From Gemmatimonadaceae bacterium (GTDB lineage Bacteria; Gemmatimonadota; Gemmatimonadetes; Gemmatimonadales; Gemmatimonadaceae), in contig JADGGM010000017.1 of NCBI GenBank assembly GCA_019689955.1, positions 1-13,843 of the forward strand: a stretch of DNA of 13,843 bases, written 5' to 3'. Below, one piece after another: positions 1-4,936 of the stretch (positions are counted from its first letter, which is position 1; each line of letters begins with the position of its first letter). The notes under the pieces were generated by a model that was not told the DNA's origin, did not search any database, and saw nothing but the letters and a program-made list of their open reading frames with translations. The position numbers and the translations under genes were made by a program.

Positions 1-62
1 CGGCGGGGGGGGGGGGCGGGGGCACGGTGCCGGAGCGCGCCCCGCGTCGTTCTGGGGGCTCG

Positions 63-662
63 CTAGCGCGTGCGCGCGCCGTTGCGCCGCGCGGGAGCGG
101 AGGCGGAAGCGCGGGATGTCTGTCGGCGCTTGGGCCGGCGTGTGCCGGGATCGGTGGACAGGTCGTCGAAGAACAGCGCGGGGGCTTCGCGCGCGCCCAT
201 CGCGCGCACGACCTCGCCGAGGATGCGCGCCAGCGCCTTCCGGTCCTGCGCCGGGAGCCCGCGCAGCGCGCTGATGAGCCGGATCTGCGCCACCTCCGGC
301 GCGGAGCGCAGCAACGCGCGCCCGGATGGCGTGAGCGCGAGCACCACGCGCCGCCCGTCCTCGGGCGATCGGGTGCGTGAGACGAGGTGGCGGCGCACCA
401 GCCGATCGACCACCACCGACACCGAGCTCTGATGCGTGAAGGTGCGCGCAGCGAGGTCGTTCAGCGACTCCGCCGGCGCATCGGCGAGCGTGTGCAGCAC
501 GAAGAGTTGCGCGCCGCTCACCCCGAGGCGCCGCTCCGCGGCGCGCGCCGAGACTCGGAGCGCTTGGACGATCCGGCGAATGGCGTCGAGCGCCGCGGCG
601 AAGTCCGCGGAGCGCGGTGCTCCGCCGCGTGCTGATGAACGGCGAGTGCGGGTGGCGGGCAT
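63..662 (-). CDS. MarR-family winged-helix transcriptional regulator
   Basis: A 199-residue cytoplasmic DNA-binding regulator of the MarR family, whose dimers usually repress genes for efflux, stress or catabolism and are released by small phenolic or lipophilic ligands. The domain spans about residues 20-155. A helix-turn-helix covers about 65-90, with a recognition helix beginning THQSSVSVVVDRL. The wing holds the family signature SPEDGRRVVLALT at 99-111. A C-terminal tail (about 172-199) is rich in Arg and Ser and looks disordered; such a basic tail is not part of the family core and may add nonspecific DNA affinity. I chose the ATG at 662. The frame runs on to a GTG at 758, but a promoter-like pair lies inside that extension, and MarR proteins rarely carry 30 extra residues. 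It is divergent from the small membrane protein gene. No partner gene is evident; the gene to its left is outside the window. Family is confident, ligand and targets unknown. Confidence 0.88.
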   Translation of the reverse strand: MPATRTRRSSARGGAPRSADFAAALDAIRRIVQALRVSARAAERRLGVSGAQLFVLHTLADAPAESLNDLAARTFTHQSSVSVVVDRLVRRHLVSRTRSPEDGRRVVLALTPSGRALLRSAPEVAQIRLISALRGLPAQDRKALARILGEVVRAMGAREAPALFFDDLSTDPGTRRPKRRQTSRASASAPARRNGARTR

Positions 663-744
663 TGGGAGGTGGGCCGAGGTGCGGCGAGACAGGGCGGCGA
701 GCGCGGTCTGCTCGGCGAGGAAGGGACAGCGGAAGTGGACGTGG

Positions 745-773
745 AATATGTACCCCACGGCCCCCAGCTACAA
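745..773 (-). promoter_or_regulatory. Candidate promoter of the MarR gene
   Basis: On the minus strand TTGTAG (773-768) is followed after 17 bases by CATATT (750-745). These match the -35 consensus at three of six positions and the -10 at four of six. It is one of few AT-rich spots in the region. Transcription would start near 738, giving a leader of about 75 bases before the ATG at 662, and would place the GTG at 758 outside the mRNA. Consensus match only, weak at -35. Confidence 0.35.
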
Positions 774-919
774 AGTGGTGCCGCGGGCCCCCGGGCGGGA
801 ACGCATGACGCCGGCGCGGGCTGGATCGTCCCCAGACGGCGGCCGAGCGCGCCCCGAGCCGTCGCGCCCGCCGTCCGTGCTCACCCGACCGCCCCTGGCT
901 CGCGGGCGGCACGGCTGAT

Positions 920-925
920 TATCTT
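920..925 (+). promoter_or_regulatory. Candidate -10 element of the small membrane protein gene
   Basis: TATCTT followed by G is the same -10-like string found before the TetR gene at 1488. A start about seven bases downstream gives a leader of about 40 bases containing a GAGG Shine-Dalgarno at 961-964, eight bases from the ATG. No convincing -35 is visible at 16-18 bases upstream, so this is tentative. Confidence 0.35.
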
Positions 926-972
926 GCGCGCTGTCCGCTCCACGAGCTCAGAGAGAGTACGAGGCTTCTCAA

Positions 973-1230
973 ATGGCGAAACGTTCGAGACACGGAGTCC
1001 TGCTCGTCGTGTGCTGGCTGCTCTCCGCCGCACTCTTCGTGTTCCTCTTCAAGGCGTATCACGGTACGAAGCTGTCGTACCAGATGTCCTTCCCCGGCAT
1101 GCCCCTCTACGGCGCCATGACGTGGTGGTTCTTCTTCACCATCCCGCTCATCGGGTGGACCTGGGGGTACTTCAACGACCTCAAGGACAGCGACGAGATC
1201 GAGCCGCGGAAGGACGAGAGCTCGCACTAG
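973..1230 (+). CDS. Small two-helix inner membrane protein, unknown family
   Basis: An 85-residue protein I do not recognise. It has a short basic N-terminus (MAKRSRHG), a hydrophobic helix at about residues 8-27, a polar loop of about 20 residues (28-47, with KAYHGTKLSYQMS and a Pro/Gly/Met-rich PGMPLYG), a second aromatic-rich helix at about 48-66 (WWFFF, WTWGYF), and a charged tail of Asp, Glu and Lys ending in His. By the positive-inside rule the N-terminus would be cytoplasmic, the loop periplasmic and the tail cytoplasmic. Coding support is good: third positions are overwhelmingly G or C, a GAGG ribosome site sits eight bases before the ATG, and a strong terminator follows. It stands alone, between a divergent MarR gene and the efflux operon. 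It could be a small accessory subunit of a membrane complex, but nothing in the sequence shows which. Existence is well supported; function is unknown. Confidence 0.82.
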   Translation: MAKRSRHGVLLVVCWLLSAALFVFLFKAYHGTKLSYQMSFPGMPLYGAMTWWFFFTIPLIGWTWGYFNDLKDSDEIEPRKDESSH

Positions 1231-1247
1231 GCACCGAGCATCGGTGC
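1231..1247 (+). other. Hairpin directly after the stop codon
   Basis: GCACCGA (1231-1237), loop GCA, TCGGTGC (1241-1247): a perfect 7-bp stem beginning at the first base after the TAG of the small membrane protein gene. It has no T-run. It may stabilise the mRNA 3' end or assist the terminator 15 bases downstream. Confidence 0.5.
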
Positions 1248-1261
1248 GTTCGCCGACCAGG

Positions 1262-1290
1262 GAGCAGCCGTCGTGGCTGCTCTTTTTTTT
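1262..1290 (+). terminator. Rho-independent terminator
   Basis: GAGCAGCC (1262-1269), a five-base loop, GGCTGCTC (1275-1282), then eight T residues (1283-1290). A perfect 8-bp GC-rich stem followed at once by a T-run is a textbook intrinsic terminator. It ends transcription of the small membrane protein gene and isolates the efflux operon from read-through. Confidence 0.93.
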
Positions 1291-1371
1291 CATCTCTCTG
1301 ACAGTTTCTCGAACGACCCGCCGGAGTCCGCTGACACTTTCGGGGTACCAATTTCGTTAGGTGACCATGCG

Positions 1372-1405
1372 CTCGCCGGACGGGTTGGCTATCCGTCCGT
1401 GCGAG
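1372..1405. repeat. Long inverted repeat upstream of the TetR gene
   Basis: CTCGC plus CGGACGG (1372-1383) pairs with CCGTCCG (1393-1399) and GCGAG (1401-1405) around a nine-base loop, with a single bulged T at 1400. That makes 12 base pairs, almost all GC. No T-run follows on either strand, so it is not an intrinsic terminator. It lies in the non-coding stretch 1291-1452, upstream of the mapped tetR promoter candidate. An upstream leader, a binding site, or a folded small RNA are possible; none is shown. Confidence 0.5.
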
Positions 1406-1452
1406 TGGGTAGGTAGGTACTCACATCCCGCAGCCGGCTCCGCCGTGAGAAT

Positions 1453-1475
1453 GCAAGTGCTTGCTTGCGTGCAAG
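1453..1475. promoter_or_regulatory. Probable TetR operator (two overlapping inverted repeats)
   Basis: GCAAG-TG-CTTGC (1453-1464) and CTTGC-GT-GCAAG (1464-1475) are two perfect 5-bp inverted repeats sharing one base, so GCAAG recurs 18 bp apart. The second covers the candidate -35 hexamer at 1465-1470. Short palindromes over the promoter of a tetR gene are the usual autorepression layout of the family, so this is the best candidate for the operator controlling the whole efflux operon. Binding itself is inferred. Confidence 0.65.
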
Positions 1476-1493
1476 GTGTGTACGATATATCTT
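1465..1493 (+). promoter_or_regulatory. Promoter of the tetR-efflux operon
   Basis: TTGCGT (1465-1470), a 17-base spacer, and TATCTT (1488-1493) form a good housekeeping-type promoter. The -10 ends seven bases before the ATG at 1501, so the transcript should begin at or within a base or two of the start codon. There is no room for a Shine-Dalgarno site, implying leaderless translation of the TetR gene. Confidence 0.65.
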
Positions 1494-1500
1494 GAGCCCC

Positions 1501-2103
1501 ATGATCGACATTCGTGCACGGCTCCTCGAGGCCGCGGCCCGCGTGTACGCGGAGATGGGCTACCGTGGGGCGACGACGCGCCGCATCGCGCAAGAGGCGG
1601 ACGTCAACGAGATCACTCTCTTCCGCCACTTCGGCTCGAAGGACGCGCTGATCCTCGAGGCGCTCCGATGCGCGAGCGACGGGAGCGCTTCGGCGCTCCC
1701 CGCGACCCCGAGCGACCCCGAGCACGAGTTGTACCAGTGGTGCCGCGCCTGCTTCGACCGCCTCTACGAGTCGCGCGCGCTCGTGCGAAAGGTCTTCGGC
1801 GAGGTGGTGGAGCACCCGGAGATCTCGCGCTTCGCCAAGCAGTGCCCCAGCAGCTCGGCCACCGAGTTGCGTGAGTACGTGCGCCGCCTGCAGGAGCAGG
1901 GGCGGGCGCATCGCGATGTCGACCCCGCCGCCGCCGCCGCGATGCTCATCGGCGCCGTGTTCGCGGATGCGATGGGGCGCGACATCATGACCGAGATCTA
2001 CCCGTACAGCGCCGACGAAGCGATCGCCTCGTACGTGCAGCTCTTCCTCCGCGCGATCGGGGCGGCGGCCGTCCCCACCGAGGACGCCCCGGCCCAGCGC
2101 TGA
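1501..2103 (+). CDS. TetR/AcrR-family repressor of the efflux operon
   Basis: A 200-residue one-component repressor. The N-terminal TetR domain is clear: helix 1 (RARLLEAAARVYAEMG, 5-20), then the helix-turn-helix region RGATTRRIAQEADVNEITLFRHFGSK split over 22-47, with the typical LFRHF recognition-helix motif. The remainder (about 60-190) is the helical ligand-binding and dimerisation domain, variable as is normal. I take the ATG at 1501 rather than the in-frame TTG at 1465: the protein then begins just before helix 1 as is usual, and the TTG coincides with the candidate -35 box. It is first in an operon with outer membrane factor, adaptor and RND pump genes, 44 bases before the next start, so it most likely represses itself and the pump and is released by a pump substrate. 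The inducer cannot be read from the sequence. Confidence 0.92.
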   Translation: MIDIRARLLEAAARVYAEMGYRGATTRRIAQEADVNEITLFRHFGSKDALILEALRCASDGSASALPATPSDPEHELYQWCRACFDRLYESRALVRKVFGEVVEHPEISRFAKQCPSSSATELREYVRRLQEQGRAHRDVDPAAAAAMLIGAVFADAMGRDIMTEIYPYSADEAIASYVQLFLRAIGAAAVPTEDAPAQR

Positions 2104-2139
2104 CGGCAACGGACCCAGACCATCACTACCAATTTTCGG

Positions 2140-2149
2140 ATGACGTCAT
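2140..2149. promoter_or_regulatory. 10-bp perfect palindrome over the outer membrane factor start codon
   Basis: ATGACGTCAT is a perfect 10-bp palindrome whose last two bases are the first two of the ATG at 2148. It also creates a three-codon frame (ATG ACG TCA TGA) overlapping the real start. With no strong Shine-Dalgarno before 2148, the site could influence initiation or bind a regulator, or be chance. Confidence 0.3.
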
Positions 2150-3779
2150 GACGGTGCGATGGAGACAGTGGACGACGTGCGTCGCGATGCTCGGCATCGC
2201 GGTCGCCGCCGCGCCGGTTCGCGCGCACGCCCAGGCGCAGGGAGACTCGGCACGCGCGCTCTCGCTCGACGACGCGCTCCGCCTGGCCGAGCAGATGAGC
2301 GAGGACGTCGTCATCGCGCGCGCCGGCGTCGAGCGCGCGCGCGGACAGCAGGAGAAGGCGCACAGCCAGTACCTCCCGCAGATCTACGCCACGGCGTCGT
2401 ACACGCGCACGCTCAAGTCGCAGTTCGAGGGGTTCGGCAGCGGCACCGACAGCACGAGCGCGCCCGAGTGTAGCTCGTTCGTCCCGGACTCCACGGCGCC
2501 CGTCGAGCAGCGCCTCCGGCTCCTCGAGCGGGCGCTCGGGTGCTCGACCAACGGCGGCTTCGGCTCGTTCGCCAAGGTCGGCTTCGGGGCGGCCAACCAG
2601 TACAACCTCGGGCTCTCCCTCTCCCAGAACCTGTTCGCCGGCGGGCGACTCCGCGCCCAGACGCGCGAGGCGAACGCCGCGCGCCGCGCCGCCGAGATCA
2701 GCCTCACCTCCGCGCAGGCGCAGGCCATGCTCACCGTGGTCCAGGCGTACTACGACGCCGTGCTGAGCGACCAGCTCGTGCGCATCGCGGAAGCGACGCT
2801 CGCCCAGGCCGACAGCACGCTCGCCCAGACCCGGCTTGCCCGGCAGGTGGGGAACCAGCCCGAGTTCGAGCTGCTGCGCGCGCAGGTCACGCGCGACAAC
2901 CAGGTGCCGGTGGTCATCCAGCGGCGGACCGAGCGCGATCAGGCGTACCTGCGCCTCAAGCAGTTGCTCAAGCTGCCGCTCACGACCGACCTCACGCTGA
3001 CCACCGGCCTCGGCGACACGGCGACCGTCGCCTCGACGCGCCTCGCCTCGCTCCTCGAGACCACCCCGGACACCAGCGTCGACGCGCGCGCGCCCGTGCG
3101 GCAGGCGCTCGAGAGCGTCACCTCGAGCCGCAGCGCGGTGACGGTGGCGCGCTCGCAGCGCATCCCCACCCTCACGATCTCCTCCGCCTACGGCAAGGTG
3201 GCGTTTCCGTCGAGCGGGGTGCCGAACTGGAACCAGTTCCTCACGAACTGGACGATCACCGCGCAGATCCAGTTCCCGCTCTTCACCGGCGGAAGCATTC
3301 ACGGTGACGAGGTGATGGCGCGCGCGAACTTGCAGGAAGCCGAGGCGCGCGCGCGGCAGACGCGTCAGCTCGCCGAGCTCGACACGCGCAACGCGCTCGC
3401 GCAGTTGGCCACCGCCCAGGCGCAGTTCGCCGCGAGCGTGGGCACGGTGGAGCAGGCGGGGCGCGCGTACCAGATCGCGGAGGTCCGCTACCGCGAGGGG
3501 ATCTCCACGCAGACGGAGCTGAACGATTCGCGCATCCAGTTGCAGCAAGCGCAGGCGAACCGGGCGCAGGCTGCGCGCGATCTGCAGGTCGCGCGGATCC
3601 GCGTCGCGCTCCTCCGCAACCTGCCGCTCTCCAACGCGACGCAGGCTGCGCCGACCACGCAGCAGATGATCCCGGTCCAGACGACCACGCCGAGCCAGCA
3701 AGTCCCGAGAACCCAACCGAGCACGACCCCGCAGACCGGGTCCGTCGTGCAAGCGAGTCAAAGCGGAGTCACGCCATGA
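2148..3779 (+). CDS. TolC-like outer membrane efflux protein (OEP family)
   Basis: A 543-residue outer membrane channel subunit that, as a trimer, would form the exit duct of the tripartite pump. It has a signal peptide (residues 1-28, basic start, hydrophobic core, cleavage after AHA). Two OEP repeats follow, about 35-290 and 310-490, with the usual long Ala/Gln/Arg-rich helices, and the strands preceding helix 2 of each repeat read NLFAGGRLRAQ and FPLFTGGSIHGDE. Two oddities: an insertion of about 50 residues (about 93-145) in the first strand-loop-strand region holds the only two Cys residues of the mature chain (C108, C132), possibly a disulfide in the external loop; and the last about 50 residues are a Thr/Gln/Pro-rich tail beyond the fold. 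The Shine-Dalgarno is weak. The stop overlaps the adaptor start (ATGA, 4 bases), indicating coupling. The function is secure; the substrate is unknown. Confidence 0.93.
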   Translation: MTVRWRQWTTCVAMLGIAVAAAPVRAHAQAQGDSARALSLDDALRLAEQMSEDVVIARAGVERARGQQEKAHSQYLPQIYATASYTRTLKSQFEGFGSGTDSTSAPECSSFVPDSTAPVEQRLRLLERALGCSTNGGFGSFAKVGFGAANQYNLGLSLSQNLFAGGRLRAQTREANAARRAAEISLTSAQAQAMLTVVQAYYDAVLSDQLVRIAEATLAQADSTLAQTRLARQVGNQPEFELLRAQVTRDNQVPVVIQRRTERDQAYLRLKQLLKLPLTTDLTLTTGLGDTATVASTRLASLLETTPDTSVDARAPVRQALESVTSSRSAVTVARSQRIPTLTISSAYGKVAFPSSGVPNWNQFLTNWTITAQIQFPLFTGGSIHGDEVMARANLQEAEARARQTRQLAELDTRNALAQLATAQAQFAASVGTVEQAGRAYQIAEVRYREGISTQTELNDSRIQLQQAQANRAQAARDLQVARIRVALLRNLPLSNATQAAPTTQQMIPVQTTTPSQQVPRTQPSTTPQTGSVVQASQSGVTP

Positions 3780-4933
3780 ACTGGAACACGGAGCGGGTGC
3801 CCGCAGCGCGCCCTCATCAGCGGTGGACCACGGCCGCGGCCGCGCTCTCGGCGCTGGCGCTCGCGGGCGTGACCGCGTGCGGCCGGCCGGCCGCCAAGGC
3901 GGCAGAGCAGCCGCAGGTCATCGAGGTGGGGCGCGAGAACATCGCCGTCGCCGCCACCGGAGAGCTGCGCAGCGGCCCGGCGATCTCGGGCACACTTGAG
4001 CCGCGTAACCAGGCGACCATCCGGGCCGAGGTGGCGGGGCCGGTCGTGCAGACGTACGTCGAGCGCGGCGAGCCCGTGCGCCGCGGCCAGCTCCTCCTGC
4101 GGATCGACGACACCGCGCTGCGCGAAGCCTTTCTCTCCGCCCAGTCCGGCGAGCGCTCGGCCAAGCTCGCGCTCGACAACGCCCAGCGCGACCTCGAGCG
4201 GAACACCGCGCTGTCGAAGGCCGGCGCCATCGCCGATCGCGACCTCGAAGCGGCGCAGCGCGCGCTCGCCGCCGCGCAGGCCGCCTACGCGGACGCGCAG
4301 GCGCGCCTCACCTCCGCGCAGCAGCAGCTCGACAAGACCCGGATCCACGCCCCCTTCACCGGCGTCGTGAGCGACCGGCCCGTGAACGCGGGGGACGTCG
4401 TGCAGCCCGGCACCGCGCTCATCACCGTGGTCGACCCGACCAGCATGCGGCTCGTCGCCTCGGTCCCCGCGGACCAGATCGGCGCCATCAAGCTCGGCGC
4501 GCCCGTGCAGTTCGACGTGAACGGCTACCCCGGCCGCACCTTCACCGGGCACATCGACCGCATCAGCCCCGCCGCCGATCCCACCACGCGCCAGGTGCAG
4601 ATCGACGTGGCGATCCCCAACGAGAAGAGCGCCCTCGTGGCCGGCCTGTTCGCGCAGGGGCGCGTGGCCGCCGAGTCGCGCACCGGGCTCGTCGTCCCCA
4701 TCACCGCCATCGACCAGGGCGGCGCCATGCCCACCGCCATGCGCGTGAAGGCGGGGAAAGTCGAGAAAGTCCCCGTGGAAGTCGGCCTCACCGACCAGGC
4801 CACGCAGCAGATCGAGGTCGTGGCCGGGCTGAACCCGGGCGACACGCTCCTCGTGGGGGCCGCGCAGGGGATCACCCCCGGCACCCCCGTGCGCGTCATC
4901 ACCGCGAGCGACCGCACCACCGCGGAGCGTTGA
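3776..4933 (+). CDS. RND efflux periplasmic adaptor lipoprotein (HlyD/AcrA type)
   Basis: A 385-residue membrane-fusion protein that bridges the inner-membrane pump and the outer membrane channel. The N-terminus has a hydrophobic segment ending in a lipobox (VTAC, Cys35), so it is probably a lipid-anchored periplasmic protein. Order of domains: first half of the lipoyl domain (about 66-110, GPVVQTYVERGEPVRRGQ), an alpha-hairpin coiled coil (about 113-187, Ala/Gln/Asp-rich heptads), second half of the lipoyl domain (188-222, the conserved RIHAPFTGVVSDR and VNAGDVV), a beta-barrel (about 223-300) and a membrane-proximal domain to the end (LNPGDTLLVGA). The hairpin is fairly short. The start overlaps the outer membrane factor stop by four bases and has GGAG seven bases upstream; the pump begins three bases after its stop. 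Length and domain order are normal for the family. Confidence 0.94.
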   Translation: MNWNTERVPAARPHQRWTTAAAALSALALAGVTACGRPAAKAAEQPQVIEVGRENIAVAATGELRSGPAISGTLEPRNQATIRAEVAGPVVQTYVERGEPVRRGQLLLRIDDTALREAFLSAQSGERSAKLALDNAQRDLERNTALSKAGAIADRDLEAAQRALAAAQAAYADAQARLTSAQQQLDKTRIHAPFTGVVSDRPVNAGDVVQPGTALITVVDPTSMRLVASVPADQIGAIKLGAPVQFDVNGYPGRTFTGHIDRISPAADPTTRQVQIDVAIPNEKSALVAGLFAQGRVAAESRTGLVVPITAIDQGGAMPTAMRVKAGKVEKVPVEVGLTDQATQQIEVVAGLNPGDTLLVGAAQGITPGTPVRVITASDRTTAER

Positions 4934-4936
4934 GCC

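Larger units (their letters stand above)
663..972. other. Divergent intergenic region
   Basis: The 310 bases between the MarR gene and the small membrane protein gene contain no supported gene. They hold the candidate MarR promoter (745-773) and, near the right end, a TATCTT -10-like element (920-925) for the rightward gene. The middle (about 780-910) is extremely G+C-rich with short GC inverted repeats but no clear operator. Open frames across it are shadow frames of high-GC DNA. Confidence 0.6.

Noticed and set aside
21..33. 13-base string GGCACGGTGCCGG repeated exactly at 10251-10263
   Set aside because: Short self-complementary GC string; chance recurrence is plausible in DNA this GC-rich, and the copy at 21 lacks the long arms of the other.
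663..758. 32-codon GTG-started extension of the MarR regulator
   Set aside because: Contains a promoter-like pair and is unlike MarR N-termini. Not fully excluded.
1367..1495. 42-codon open frame with an AGGTGA ribosome-site-like string, a possible leader peptide before tetR
   Set aside because: Third positions are far less G/C-biased than in the real genes, the frame runs through the promoter and operator, and no upstream promoter is convincing.
1465..1500. Alternative TTG start for the TetR gene
   Set aside because: It coincides with the candidate -35 hexamer and adds 12 residues before a canonical TetR N-terminus.
1998..3761. Open frame of 587 codons on the minus strand opposite the outer membrane factor gene
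   Set aside because: Same shadow effect; Arg/Leu/Glu-rich translation without any motif, wholly antisense to a clear gene.
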